Shown: positions 8,987 to 18,818, counted from the stretch's first letter. The stretch is DNA of 64,000 bases from Desulfamplus sp964425195 (GCA_964425195.1 CAYRLG010000004.1:123537-187536); one strand, 5' to 3'. Numbers and translations are program-made. The notes: generated by a model from the letters alone, not told the origin.

Positions 8987-9706
8987 TTATAAATTACATA
9001 CCCATGAAGTAAAACGCTCTTCACCTGCTGGTTTTAGCCCAAACTCTGTTCCTGCATCCATTATTGCATGAGTCATATCTTTGCCATAGCCTCTTGAAGC
9101 TGTAAATATAATGCCAGATTTGGCACCATCACGGCTTAGGGTTATAATCTGACATGGAATATGAGACATAGGACCTTGATAAAGAAACGGAATTTTTTTT
9201 AAGGGATCCATAAAATCTAATGAAGTCAGTTTTTCGGTGATTGAGAATACATTTTTTCCTATTATTGCCATACACATTCCAACTTCTGTGGTCTCTGTAT
9301 AGGCAGAAGATTTTTTTGGATCGCACTTGCAGTCAAAATCACAACTGCATTTAAAATCAGATCCGCACTCTTTTGATGAACCATCTTTTTTGATAGGAAG
9401 GCAAAATATTGAAGCCTGAATTCGGTTCATACGATTGATTAACAGACCATTTTGAAGAGAGGATTGACAGATACCTTCCGGAATAGTTACCCCATAAGGG
9501 GTAATGGAGTCCAAATTTGAACTTTGGACATCAAATCTTCTGATATGGCTTAAATCAACTATATAGTTATCTTTAGAGTCTGACTGGCTAACTGATGGCT
9601 GCTCTTCTCCCTCATATTCTAAAACTACTATAAAGTTATCTCTTATCTCTCTCTTTTTTGGAGACGCCTTAAAAGAGACTGGTGAATATCGTTTAATTTC
9701 TACCAT
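8987..9706 (-). CDS. soxG: Sarcosine oxidase gamma subunit-like protein with Cys-rich insert
   Basis: This 239-residue protein sits where soxG belongs, directly after soxA. Its C-terminal half (FSITEKLTSLDFMDP ... GTEFGLKPAGEERF) resembles the GcvT-like gamma subunit of heterotetrameric sarcosine oxidase. The N-terminal half has VDLSHIRRFDVQ and GVTIPEG segments. A Cys-rich stretch at residues 114-128 has five cysteines (114, 120, 122, 126, 128), which I do not recognise from characterised SoxG; it may bind a metal. The family assignment rests on position plus weak similarity, so confidence is moderate. Confidence 0.65.
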   Translation of the reverse strand: MVEIKRYSPVSFKASPKKREIRDNFIVVLEYEGEEQPSVSQSDSKDNYIVDLSHIRRFDVQSSNLDSITPYGVTIPEGICQSSLQNGLLINRMNRIQASIFCLPIKKDGSSKECGSDFKCSCDFDCKCDPKKSSAYTETTEVGMCMAIIGKNVFSITEKLTSLDFMDPLKKIPFLYQGPMSHIPCQIITLSRDGAKSGIIFTASRGYGKDMTHAIMDAGTEFGLKPAGEERFTSWVCNL

Positions 9707-9798
9707 TGTTTTGTTTACCTCAACTCTTTTGTTTTAGCTAAAATCTGTATTTTTTAAGTTGCTCGATTTTATTTAAGCTCTACTTTATTATTTTCAGA

Positions 9799-12700
9799 TC
9801 AGCTTTTCATTCTTTTTCCGTCAGGGTCGTAAAATGGCATTGGAACTACTGTGCCATAAATTAATTTACCTTTGCACTCATCTTCAAAAATAGCAAGACG
9901 AGTTCCAATTTCTGAAAGATGGGACTCTACCAGAGCCATTCCTACAGCTTCATTTAAACTAAAACTCTCTCTTGCTGTGCAGACATATCCACGAACTTTC
10001 TCATCAACAATTAATGCACCATCATTTGGAGCACGTCCGTTATCTTCCATCTTAAATCCTACCAATCTAAAACGGGTTGGATCATTTTCAGATTGACAAA
10101 GGGCAACTGCACCAACAGTTTTTGCATCTTTTTTGTTGCGATCCCACAAAAATCCAAGACCTAAATCTAAAAGATTTGTTCTCTGTTCAGACTCCTGTCC
10201 TAAAATAATATGGCATTTTTCCATACGAAGCACATTTTGAGCCTCAACCCCAAAGTTTTGAATATTAAACTCTTTGCCAGACTCTTTTAGCATATTCCAT
10301 AAAGATAACATATAAGATGATGGAACATGAAGCTCATAAGATAGCTCTCCTACAAATCCCAAACGCATTGCCTTTACAGGGATTGTCTCTTTAATCATAA
10401 ATTCTTTGTAACCTGAAAATGGAAATGCCTCATTGCTTACATCTTCGCTTGTAATTTTTTGAAGTACTTTACGGGAATTTGGACCAGAGAGATTTATAAC
10501 ACCCATTGAGTCAGTTAAATTGACCAAATAAAAATCCCATCCGTCAAAACGGGTATGGTATCTTATCCACTCAATGGTTGAACCTGCACGTGCGGTTGAG
10601 GTTGTAAAGTAATAGTCGTTGTCAGCAAGTTTAGTTACAACACCATCATCAATTACACATCCGTCATCATTGCACATTGCTGAATATTTAACTTTGCCCT
10701 CTTTAACCTTAGACATATCACTTACATAGACTCTTTGAAGTGCTTTTAGTGCATCAGGTCCATGGATACGAAATTTTCCAAGTGTTGAGCCGTCAAGCAT
10801 TCCAACATTATTGCGAACATTTTCAATCTCTTTTTTGCATGAAAAGTCGTCAGAAAAATATCTTGCTCTCTCCCAAACTCCAATTTTACGAAACACTCCA
10901 CCATCAGCTCTCTGCATCTCATCCATAGGGGTGCGTTTCATCATTATATGTTTGCTGCCGGCATAAGTTGAAATAAAAGTTGGGACAAGAGGAGGACGAA
11001 CAGTTGTTGGTTTTGGAGGTGAGTATAATGACTCCAATTTTTTTGCTGCGGTGTATTTTGCTACATACAAAGGCAGATTGTGTCCCGGAATACCACCTTG
11101 ACCAGGTCCTGTACCAGCAGATGTAAATCGTTTAATAAGCTCTGGAACATCAAAACCCATCTCAATCGCCTGCTTTATATTTTTGATAGTTGTATCTTCA
11201 TCAAAGCAGATAAAACTTTTACGACCCTTTACAGGTGCAGTGACAAACTTGCTGCCACAAGCTAAACCCGGAAGCTCTTTTAATTTAGATGATACTGTAT
11301 CGATTTCTGATATTAGTTGATTAATAGACTCTTCTGAATTTGTACCAGCATCAGATGTGTTACAGCCAGTGGCATCACAATACTTTTTACACTCTAAAGC
11401 AGCTTTAAGACCAGCAAGTGTTCCAGAAACCTCAATTGACAATGAATCTTCAAGCCCTAACATCCTTCCAGCAGCGTATGTCTTTTCTGGCATTGTCTCA
11501 GCAACAAAAAAGTTTGTATGGCTGTCATATTTTAATTTTGCATGTGCAAGAGTTAGATGACCGTTCATAGGAGTAAACCCAGCTGATGCAACAACAAGAT
11601 CGCAATCGAAATCATGGCTTATTGTTCCATCAAGCGTGGTGATTGTAACACCTTTCACCCTTTTACTGCCATGAGCTTCAGAAGCTACCCATCCTTTTAG
11701 AAATGGAATCTTTCTCTTTGCAAGTTCAGACATAAGGTGTGGATTCTGACCCTCTTCACGAACATCAGCAACACACAAAATCTTCATACCAAGGTCAAAC
11801 AGATCAATAGCAGCTTCAATACCTAAATTGTGCCCAACACTAAAAACAGCTCTTTCACCAGCAAGAATTCCATAAGTTCTTGCCAAACGGTGTACGCAGC
11901 CAACCTGCATAACTCCGGGACGCTCATTATTTTCAAAAAGAAGAGGTCTTTCAATGCAGCCAGCAGCAACTACAACTGACTTTGCTCGAATTTCAATATA
12001 CCTCTCTGTAAAACTATCTTTTTCTGAACCAATCTGAAATCCAGTAACTAAGTTGTTGGTATATGTTCCAACAACTGAAGTGTGTTTAAATACCCTTATA
12101 TTGGAGTGAGATTCAACCTTTGATGCAAGCTCTTTAGCACGGTTGTAAAGCTGTTTGCTCTTTTTATATTCTGAGTCTCTATAATCAACTGTTCTGTAGT
12201 CAAAAAAACCTCCAAGCCATGGGCGAGATTCCATGATAATGACACGCAATCCCTTATCTGCTGATGCAAGAGCTGCGTTCATCCCAGCAGGACCTCCACC
12301 AATTACAACAACATCAGCAGAAGGAAAAATTTGGTCAAACTTGCCTTTCATCTCAAAATCTGGAGATATTGCACCAATACCAGCAGCTTTTCGTATCTGT
12401 TTCATTGCAATTGGCCAAAGTGATGCTGGTTTGTGCATAGTTTTATAGTAAAAACCAGCAGGCATCATAAAGTCTAATTTATCAATAAAGCCCATCATAT
12501 CATTTTCAGCAGAGCCTTTGACATTCTGCTCTTTAACCTTCATATCCTGCTTTAAAAGGGTATTTTCGGTTCTGACATTTGGGATACCATCAACTTCCAT
12601 ACAGGTGTTGCTGCACTCTCCATCTAAGCTGTAAAGACCTCTTGGACGGTGATATTTTAAACTGCGCCCAAAAATTCTCACTCCATTATGGTAAAGAGCA

Positions 12701-12813
12701 GTTGCTATAGTATCTCCTTTGACACCAGCATAAACTTTACCTTTATAATCAAAGACCACTTTCTGAGTAGGATCAATTCTTAGCGTGGGCAGTTGAGTAA
12801 TTCTGGCTACCAT
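9799..12813 (-). CDS. soxA: Sarcosine oxidase/dehydrogenase alpha subunit
   Basis: This 1004-residue subunit has the standard order of parts. Residues 1-100 are Fer2-like (with C67 and C71 only, too few for a classical 2Fe-2S site). A pyridine-nucleotide/FAD domain follows, starting DVVVIGGGPAGMNAAL at about 168. The C-terminal aminomethyltransferase (GcvT) part runs from about residue 640 to the end and in the family binds tetrahydrofolate to trap formaldehyde as methylene-THF. Full length for the family. It lies between soxD and soxG. In an anaerobe with adjacent ETFs the enzyme probably works as a dehydrogenase, not an oxidase; that is inference. Confidence 0.92.
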   Translation of the reverse strand: MVARITQLPTLRIDPTQKVVFDYKGKVYAGVKGDTIATALYHNGVRIFGRSLKYHRPRGLYSLDGECSNTCMEVDGIPNVRTENTLLKQDMKVKEQNVKGSAENDMMGFIDKLDFMMPAGFYYKTMHKPASLWPIAMKQIRKAAGIGAISPDFEMKGKFDQIFPSADVVVIGGGPAGMNAALASADKGLRVIIMESRPWLGGFFDYRTVDYRDSEYKKSKQLYNRAKELASKVESHSNIRVFKHTSVVGTYTNNLVTGFQIGSEKDSFTERYIEIRAKSVVVAAGCIERPLLFENNERPGVMQVGCVHRLARTYGILAGERAVFSVGHNLGIEAAIDLFDLGMKILCVADVREEGQNPHLMSELAKRKIPFLKGWVASEAHGSKRVKGVTITTLDGTISHDFDCDLVVASAGFTPMNGHLTLAHAKLKYDSHTNFFVAETMPEKTYAAGRMLGLEDSLSIEVSGTLAGLKAALECKKYCDATGCNTSDAGTNSEESINQLISEIDTVSSKLKELPGLACGSKFVTAPVKGRKSFICFDEDTTIKNIKQAIEMGFDVPELIKRFTSAGTGPGQGGIPGHNLPLYVAKYTAAKKLESLYSPPKPTTVRPPLVPTFISTYAGSKHIMMKRTPMDEMQRADGGVFRKIGVWERARYFSDDFSCKKEIENVRNNVGMLDGSTLGKFRIHGPDALKALQRVYVSDMSKVKEGKVKYSAMCNDDGCVIDDGVVTKLADNDYYFTTSTARAGSTIEWIRYHTRFDGWDFYLVNLTDSMGVINLSGPNSRKVLQKITSEDVSNEAFPFSGYKEFMIKETIPVKAMRLGFVGELSYELHVPSSYMLSLWNMLKESGKEFNIQNFGVEAQNVLRMEKCHIILGQESEQRTNLLDLGLGFLWDRNKKDAKTVGAVALCQSENDPTRFRLVGFKMEDNGRAPNDGALIVDEKVRGYVCTARESFSLNEAVGMALVESHLSEIGTRLAIFEDECKGKLIYGTVVPMPFYDPDGKRMKS

Positions 12814-12879
12814 CTGTAAACCTCCGATTGTGCAAATCCAATATTTTTGCTTATCTGGCTCTTTTTAATCATTTTCAAT

Positions 12880-13134
12880 TCAAGCCTCCGATTCTGCAAC
12901 TTCAACATTCATTACTGTATCTCGATAGATGGTAAACCATGAACCGCAACCATCTTTATGAACCCACCACTCTTTTTGAACGCCAGCGACAGATTTGTTC
13001 AAATGGACATATTCACACCATAGCTGAGGAGTCAAACCATCCTCTTCTGGTCTTGGTCCTTTATCTTCTCCGCCAAATCTGAACTCATATCCATCTCTTT
13101 TTCCGCACACAGGACATGTTATTGTTAAAGACAT
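12880..13134 (-). CDS. soxD: Sarcosine oxidase delta subunit
   Basis: This 84-residue protein begins MSLTITCPVCGKRDGYEFRFGG and has EWWVHKDGCGSWFTIYRDT, the zinc-binding and WxH/GC pattern of SoxD. CPVC plus the later Cys residues form the zinc site in known structures. It lies 14 nt after soxB and 66 nt before soxA, the usual B-D-A order of the heterotetrameric complex. Confidence 0.95.
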   Translation of the reverse strand: MSLTITCPVCGKRDGYEFRFGGEDKGPRPEEDGLTPQLWCEYVHLNKSVAGVQKEWWVHKDGCGSWFTIYRDTVMNVEVAESEA

Positions 13135-13148
13135 TGGGTCTATTCTCC

Positions 13149-14420
13149 TTAATTGTTAGGGGTATAGCTTACAAGCTCGGCTGTTTCACCCATTAGTTTA
13201 TGCTGTTCATACCTTTTTAAGTTAAAAGGTTTTATCATATCTGGAGCTTCTCCAGTTGACATAAACTGAGCCATATATTTTCCTGATGCTGTGCACGATT
13301 TAAAACCAAAATATCCCCACCCACAGTTGAAATAAAAACCTTTAATTTGATCATTACCATCTAAAATTGGTGCCATATCAGGAGTCATATCTGCCAATCC
13401 TGCCCAGATTCTCATAAATCTTAACCCTCTTAAACATGGCAGAAATTCTGAAAGAGCTTCAGCTTGATGTTTGATATAGTGTGCAGTTGTCTGAGTTGTG
13501 TAGTTGGGCCACTGATCCATGTGTGCACCAGTTGCAATCTCCCCTTTTAGTGTCTGATTTGCATAGCAGTGGTAAGCTCCTGATGATACAACGTGGTTTA
13601 AGAGAGGTTTTATAGGTTGGGTAACCATAGCCTGAATTGTAAGAACACTTATTGGCAGCTTGATTCCTAACATTTTGTAAATCAATGAGGCAGAGTATCC
13701 GCCAGCAGAGATAAGCACCTTGTTTGTGTTTATAGTACCTCTACTTGTCTCAACAGATACGATTTGACTATTGCGAGTATTTATTGCTGTTGCCTCTGTC
13801 TGCTGATGTATCTCAACTCCATATTTTGCAGCACCTCGTGCAAGACCCCACACAACAGCATCATGCCTAACAACTCCTCCAGGGGGGTGAAACATTGCAC
13901 CATGAATCGGGTAGGTTATATCTTCAGAAATATTGAGTGCAGGCACAAGCTCTTTTGCCTCTTTTGCATCAATTAAATGGCTTTCAACTCCATGAAACTG
14001 AGCAGTTGCAATGGTCATACGGGCAGCCTTCATTGCAGCTTCACTGTGCATTAAATTGAGATTTCCACAGTTGTTGAACATAAGGTTATAATCTAACTCT
14101 TTGGTTAAAACGGGCCAGAGATCGAGAGCCTCCTTGTAGAGCGGGACATTGTATTGTGTTCGTTGATTAGCACGGACAATTGCCGTATTTCTACCTGCAC
14201 CGCCAAAGCCGATGTAGTTTTTTTCTATAATAGCTACATCTGTGATTCCATGCTCCTTTGCAAGAAAATAGGCAGTTGCAAGACTATGAAGCCCGCCTCC
14301 TATTATAACTACATCATAGCTTGATTTTAGCTGGGTTTTTTCACCCCACATTGGTTTGTATTTACCAAACATAAGCATTAAGCCTTTTTTTGAAATTATT
14401 TTGCCATTGAATCTATCCAT
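13149..14420 (-). CDS. soxB: Sarcosine oxidase/dehydrogenase beta subunit
   Basis: This DAO-family flavoprotein of up to 423 residues has the FAD-binding motif VVIIGGGLHSLATAYFL and the conserved segment YIGFGGAGRNTAIVRANQRT. The end has MTPDMAPILDG and FYFNCGWGYFGFKSC, the catalytic C-terminal part of SoxB. The upstream start (14420) lacks a good ribosome site. ATGs at 14378 and 14372 follow an AAAGG and start MLMFGKYKP or MFGKYKP, and are probably the real start. It is the first gene of the sox-etf block. The 335-nt space upstream should hold the promoter. Confidence 0.92.
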   Translation of the reverse strand: MDRFNGKIISKKGLMLMFGKYKPMWGEKTQLKSSYDVVIIGGGLHSLATAYFLAKEHGITDVAIIEKNYIGFGGAGRNTAIVRANQRTQYNVPLYKEALDLWPVLTKELDYNLMFNNCGNLNLMHSEAAMKAARMTIATAQFHGVESHLIDAKEAKELVPALNISEDITYPIHGAMFHPPGGVVRHDAVVWGLARGAAKYGVEIHQQTEATAINTRNSQIVSVETSRGTINTNKVLISAGGYSASLIYKMLGIKLPISVLTIQAMVTQPIKPLLNHVVSSGAYHCYANQTLKGEIATGAHMDQWPNYTTQTTAHYIKHQAEALSEFLPCLRGLRFMRIWAGLADMTPDMAPILDGNDQIKGFYFNCGWGYFGFKSCTASGKYMAQFMSTGEAPDMIKPFNLKRYEQHKLMGETAELVSYTPNN

Positions 14421-14755
14421 TTGCAGTATATTTAACGATAAAAACTGTTGACTATATTGTTGCTCTGATAGCTAATGAAATAAATTATGTCAATAAATAT
14501 TTTTATTAAAGTTGTTTTTTAATCACAATAGGAGAAAAGAGTTATCTTTTTATATTTATCTCTATAATAAAACTATATTTAACCTAATAGATTAAGTATC
14601 AATTATAATAATAAATATAGATTAAAAACTCTTTATAGCCATGATATTATTAGGAAGTTAAGATAATCTATTTTTTATGAAAAAAATAATGTCAAATTAT
14701 ATAGAGTATAATGAAAAATCTAAATTTATGAGATATATAAAAGTCTCTTAAGAAG
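14421..14755. other. AT-rich intergenic region, probable sox promoter region
   Basis: No ORF, RNA gene or strong hairpin is visible in these 335 nt. The region is very AT-rich and lies upstream of soxB (minus strand) and downstream of rnhA, so it probably carries the promoter of the sox block. I cannot single out the -10/-35 elements. Confidence 0.4.
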
Positions 14756-15289
14756 CTATCTCTTTATAATTGCTTGTGTTGCAAGTTTATCAGCTATCTC
14801 ATTCTCGATAACTCCGGAGTGCCCTTTAGTTTTAATAATTTTTATATCTTTAAACTTGCTTATAAGCTCTCTTATCTCTGCAACAAGCTCCTGATTTTTT
14901 GTGGCTTTCCATCTTTTAGTTAATATTCCAAGTGCGTAATTACTATCTGTATATAGTCGAATTGGCAGATCAAACCTTTTTAGCTCAAGAAGTGCTCTTT
15001 TTATTGCGGTAAGCTCTGCTATATTGTTTGTTGTATGACCAATAGATTCAGATATCTCTTTCTTATGCTCTTTAAATTTCATGAAAACGCCGATACCGCC
15101 AGGTCCGGGATTGCCTGATGACGCACCATCTGTATATATAGTTATTGTGTTGTTGGCTAAAGTCGAGTTTATATATTTCATGTTATTTGGAGTGGTATCA
15201 ATCTTCTGCCCAGAAATGTTGATATTTTCAATATTGTTGTTCTCTTTAGCTTTTTTAGCATTGTTAGTAATGAGTACATCTTCATTCAT
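14756..15289 (-). CDS. rnhA: Ribonuclease HI
   Basis: The 177-residue protein has the complete RNase H catalytic set: IYTDGASSGNPGPGGIG (first Asp), NIAELTAI (Glu), LYTDSNYAL (Asp) and IENEIADKLA (last Asp). It degrades the RNA strand of RNA-DNA hybrids in the cytoplasm. About 45 polar, Asn/Lys-rich residues precede the domain, longer than usual; no hybrid-binding domain motif is visible there. Its start overlaps the end of the upstream muramidase gene by 8 nt, indicating a two-gene operon. Confidence 0.94.
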   Translation of the reverse strand: MNEDVLITNNAKKAKENNNIENINISGQKIDTTPNNMKYINSTLANNTITIYTDGASSGNPGPGGIGVFMKFKEHKKEISESIGHTTNNIAELTAIKRALLELKRFDLPIRLYTDSNYALGILTKRWKATKNQELVAEIRELISKFKDIKIIKTKGHSGVIENEIADKLATQAIIKR

Positions 15290-16562
15290 AGAGATAAAAA
15301 CTCCTGCTCATCTGCTTGAATTTATCAAGTTCGTTTTGCCACGATTTTTCTATGGTATCAAGATTTTCAAAATTTTCTACTGCTCTTCTCAATTGAATAT
15401 CTCCAAGTATAAGGTCAATTGGCATCTTCTCATATTCATATTCATAAGGTGGCTCTTTCCATCTAAATTGTTCGGGGTGATTTTTTATTATTTGCTGAAG
15501 CAAAAGAAGTGAAGTTTTGTATGGTTTGAAAATTTCAGAATTAATAACATGAATTTGAAATCCATGACAAACTTTACCTTGCCACTTACCAGATGTTGGT
15601 TCAAATGCAATAGGTCTTAGCACTACACCCGGAAGATTTTCAGAACAGTAGCTACAAGGTACGGTTGAAATATCTGATTCTGTAGCTTTATTATAGAGTG
15701 ACTCAAGAACTTTTTCAGGATTGATAAATGGTGCCCCAAATATCTCAAAAGGCTGTGTAGTTCCTCTGCCTTCTGAAATGTTTGTTCCTTCCCATATAAC
15801 TTGCCCCGGATATACCAAAGCTGTAATTGGAGTAGGCATATTTGGGGAAGGGGCTATCCAGGGAAGATTGGTATCTAAAAAAAGCATATCTCTTTTCCAG
15901 CCACTCATTGGTATAACTGTTAAGTCGCATTTTTTGGTAAACTCACTATTAAAAAGTGTCGCAATCTCTCCTACTGTCAGTCCATGCCTCATTGGAATAG
16001 GAAATCTTCCGACAAATGATGAGTACTCCTTATTTAAGATATTTCCCTCTACAGCAACTCCGCCAACCGGATTTGGGCGATCTAAAATAACAACATTTTT
16101 ACCATATTGTGCAGCTACTTCAAGACAGTACGCGATAGTATAAATAAATGTATATACCCTGGTTCCAACATCTTGAATATCAACAATAAGAGTGTCAATT
16201 AAATCAAACATCTCTTTTGTAGGAGTACGAGTAGTGCTGTAAAGGCTAAATATTGGAATTTCAAGCCAAGGATCGATTGTATGGTCAGACTCTATCATAT
16301 TATCCTGCTTTTCTGCGTAAAATCCGTGTTGCGGTGAAAATAGAGCTTTAAGTTGACCATGAAATGTGTGGTTTATGAGAGTTGAAGCGTGTAGAAAAGA
16401 GGTATTAACAGAGGCAGGATTTGCAAGAAGACCTAATCTTTTCTCTTTTAGCATCTCTCTATGGTTATGAAATTTTTGGTTAAAACATAAATTTTCAAGA
16501 CCGGTCACTACTTTAACGTTAGAAATCTCTTTGATTACTTTAGATAGTGGGCTTTTGTGCAT
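15282..16562 (-). CDS. DUF1343 / NamZ-type exo-beta-N-acetylmuramidase
   Basis: The 426-residue protein has the DUF1343 hallmarks: LGLLANPASV, LFSPQHGFYAEKQDNM, IPIFSLYSTTRTPT, VDIQDVGTRVYTFIYT, ILDRPNPVGG and WEGTNISEGRGTTQPFE. Members of this family (NamZ) release N-acetylmuramic acid from peptidoglycan fragments. No signal peptide is visible; the N-terminus (MHKSPLSKVIKEI) is hydrophilic, so it is either cytoplasmic or the start is further downstream. It is the first gene of an overlapping pair with rnhA. Confidence 0.88.
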   Translation of the reverse strand: MHKSPLSKVIKEISNVKVVTGLENLCFNQKFHNHREMLKEKRLGLLANPASVNTSFLHASTLINHTFHGQLKALFSPQHGFYAEKQDNMIESDHTIDPWLEIPIFSLYSTTRTPTKEMFDLIDTLIVDIQDVGTRVYTFIYTIAYCLEVAAQYGKNVVILDRPNPVGGVAVEGNILNKEYSSFVGRFPIPMRHGLTVGEIATLFNSEFTKKCDLTVIPMSGWKRDMLFLDTNLPWIAPSPNMPTPITALVYPGQVIWEGTNISEGRGTTQPFEIFGAPFINPEKVLESLYNKATESDISTVPCSYCSENLPGVVLRPIAFEPTSGKWQGKVCHGFQIHVINSEIFKPYKTSLLLLQQIIKNHPEQFRWKEPPYEYEYEKMPIDLILGDIQLRRAVENFENLDTIEKSWQNELDKFKQMSRSFYLYE

Positions 16563-16805
16563 TTTTGTATCCTGAATTTAAATATTTTGAATTGAATCAA
16601 AAACGTTGACAATATGTTAAAAGCTCAATAAATTATCCAGCTTATATTTAAGCTGAATACTGACCGTTTTTACCATATCTTCAGTTTTTATTATAGCTTT
16701 AATCTATGGCTATTTACGTTAAATTAGAAATTTAAAAATCTTAATCATACTAACTATTTATTTTATAATAAATATATGTGGTTATGACTCTTTTAGGAGT
16801 TGTTT

Positions 16806-17981
16806 ATGAAAATTAATGTTCCTGAATATATTATGTCAATAAAACCCTACGAGCCTGGCAAGCCTATTGATGAACTTCAAAGGGAGTATGGAATTAAAAA
16901 TATCGTAAAACTTGCATCTAATGAGAATCCCGTTGGTCCCTCTCCTTTAGCTGTAAAAGCAATGGGAGAACACCTTGCAACCATGAACCGCTATCCTGAT
17001 GGCAGTGCATTTAAACTGACATCTAAACTTGCAGAACGCTTTAAGGTAAAATATGAAAATATTATTGTTGGTAATGGTTCTGACGATATCATAGCACTTC
17101 TTGCTCATGCGTTTCTTGGTTGTGGTAGGGAGGCATTGATGCCTCTTCCATCGTTTTTGATGTATGAAATTTCAGTAAGAACATCAGGTGGTACTCCTGT
17201 AATGGTGCCATTAAACGGTCTTTCTCTTGATCTTGATGCTCTTGCTAAGTCGGTAACAGAAAAAACTGCCATGATTTTTTTAACCAACCCCAACAACCCT
17301 ACCGGAAGCTATTTCACCACTACAGAGTTTAATGATTTTATGAAAAAAATTCCTGATGATGTGATGGTGATTGTAGATGAGGCATATATTGAGTTTGCAA
17401 AAGATTCAGAGATTTTTAATAGCTTGAATTTAGAACATAGAGTCAAGAACTCTATAGGTTCTGATAAAATGGAGACTATAGATTTAAAAAATGGTAACTC
17501 TCTAAGAGAGCTTGTTCCTCTTTTTGACTCAAGAGTTATATCCTTGAGGACGTTTTCAAAGGCTTATGGACTTGCTGGATTCAGAGTTGGGTATGGTGTG
17601 ATGGACGAAAGTATTGTCTCTGTGCTTCATAGGATAAGACAGCCCTTTAATGTAAATTCTCTTGCTCAGGTAGCTGCTGCTGCTGCACTTGATGATTCTC
17701 AATTCCTTGAATTCGGTATAAAGACGACTCATCAGGCAATCGATTATCTTGTAAAAGAGCTATCTTTGATGGGAATTAAAACTTTTCCTACACAGGCAAA
17801 TTTTTTCCTTTTGGATGTAAAAAGAGATGCTACACAAGTCTTTAGAGAGATGTTGAAATACGGAGTTATCACTCGATCCATGAAATCTTATGGATTTCCT
17901 TCATATTTAAGAATTAGTGCCGGTTTGCCAGATGAAAATCGTACCTTTATTGAAGCTATAAGAAAAGTACTATCTTTATAA
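16806..17981 (+). CDS. hisC: Histidinol-phosphate aminotransferase
   Basis: The ATG at 16806 is preferred because AGGAG (16795-16799) lies 6 nt before it; an in-frame TTG at 16800 is too close. The 391-residue PLP fold-type I enzyme has SNENPVGPSP near the N-terminus, NPNNPTGSYF, the PLP-lysine motif RTFSKAYGLAGFRVGYG and a C-terminal LRISAGLPDENRTFIEA. It catalyses the transamination of imidazole acetol phosphate to histidinol phosphate in histidine synthesis. A short polar insertion (about RVKNSIGSDKMETIDLKNG) separates the middle and PLP-Lys parts. It stands alone from other his genes except hisB at the window end; cmk follows 36 nt downstream. Confidence 0.93.
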   Translation: MKINVPEYIMSIKPYEPGKPIDELQREYGIKNIVKLASNENPVGPSPLAVKAMGEHLATMNRYPDGSAFKLTSKLAERFKVKYENIIVGNGSDDIIALLAHAFLGCGREALMPLPSFLMYEISVRTSGGTPVMVPLNGLSLDLDALAKSVTEKTAMIFLTNPNNPTGSYFTTTEFNDFMKKIPDDVMVIVDEAYIEFAKDSEIFNSLNLEHRVKNSIGSDKMETIDLKNGNSLRELVPLFDSRVISLRTFSKAYGLAGFRVGYGVMDESIVSVLHRIRQPFNVNSLAQVAAAAALDDSQFLEFGIKTTHQAIDYLVKELSLMGIKTFPTQANFFLLDVKRDATQVFREMLKYGVITRSMKSYGFPSYLRISAGLPDENRTFIEAIRKVLSL

Positions 17982-18017
17982 TATATAATATAATGACCAT
18001 ACTATCAGAATCGACAG

Positions 18018-18818
18018 ATGAAAAATAAAAATAGACCAAGAATTATTACTATTGATGGACCAGCAGGGGCAGGTAAAACTACTGTAAGCAAAGCCCTTGC
18101 TGTGAGATTGGGATGTGTTTATGTGGATACAGGCTCTCTTTATAGAGGGGTTGCATATGAGGTGTGCCGTTGCAACGTAAATTGGCAAGATAATGATGAG
18201 CTTAATCTATTTCTCTCATCCGTTGCTTTTGAACTAAATTTGCACACTGGAGGAATCTATCGTCTTTTTAGCTCAGGGCAAGATATTACCGACTATATAA
18301 GAACCCCTGAGATTACAATGCTATCTTCTGACTTGTCGGCAAAAAAAGCGGTACGTCATGCTCTGCTTGGATTTCAACGAGCTATTGCACAAAAAAGCGA
18401 TGCGGTTTTTGAAGGCAGAGATATGGGAACAGTGGTGTTTCCAAATGCAGACTATAAATTTTTTCTCTTTGCAGACTTAAAGACAAGGGCATTGAGGCGG
18501 TATAACGAAATAAATCAAAAGCAATCTACATCTATTCAGCCATCCTCCGAACTTTACGATGAGTATCAAAGTTCTGTTGAAAAGAGTAACTCTTATCAAC
18601 CTAAGCAGCAAGAGCAAATAAAAATGCTTGATGAAAAGGTGAATATCGATATTCATCAGACGCTTGATGAGATTGAAAAATCTATCTCTTTACGTGATAA
18701 AAACGACTCGTCAAGAGATATTGCACCCTTAAAGCCCGCTGATGATGCAATTATGATTGACTCAACTAATCTGACTTCTGAGGAGGTAGTTGAGAAAATA
18801 ATAGCCTGTATTATTTAA
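18018..18818 (+). CDS. cmk: Cytidylate kinase
   Basis: The 266-residue kinase has a P-loop at residues 14-22 (GPAGAGKTT), VDTGSLYRGVAYE, and FEGRDMGTVVFPNADYKFFL. It phosphorylates CMP and dCMP. Family members are about 220-230 residues. The excess is a Gln/Ser-rich insertion of some 40 residues after RALRRYNEIN and before the lid segment LRDKNDSSR, so the core is intact. The order cmk-rpsA is widely conserved in proteobacteria. Like several genes here, the insertion is low-complexity and probably loop-forming. Confidence 0.93.
   Translation: MKNKNRPRIITIDGPAGAGKTTVSKALAVRLGCVYVDTGSLYRGVAYEVCRCNVNWQDNDELNLFLSSVAFELNLHTGGIYRLFSSGQDITDYIRTPEITMLSSDLSAKKAVRHALLGFQRAIAQKSDAVFEGRDMGTVVFPNADYKFFLFADLKTRALRRYNEINQKQSTSIQPSSELYDEYQSSVEKSNSYQPKQQEQIKMLDEKVNIDIHQTLDEIEKSISLRDKNDSSRDIAPLKPADDAIMIDSTNLTSEEVVEKIIACII

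Noticed and set aside
9799..14420. A conventional O2-dependent sarcosine oxidase
   Set aside because: The surrounding genes and probable anaerobic lifestyle, with ETF and quinone reductase adjacent, favour dehydrogenase use.
14421..14755. A riboswitch (for example glycine) upstream of soxB
   Set aside because: No conserved core could be recognised by eye. A covariance-model search would decide.
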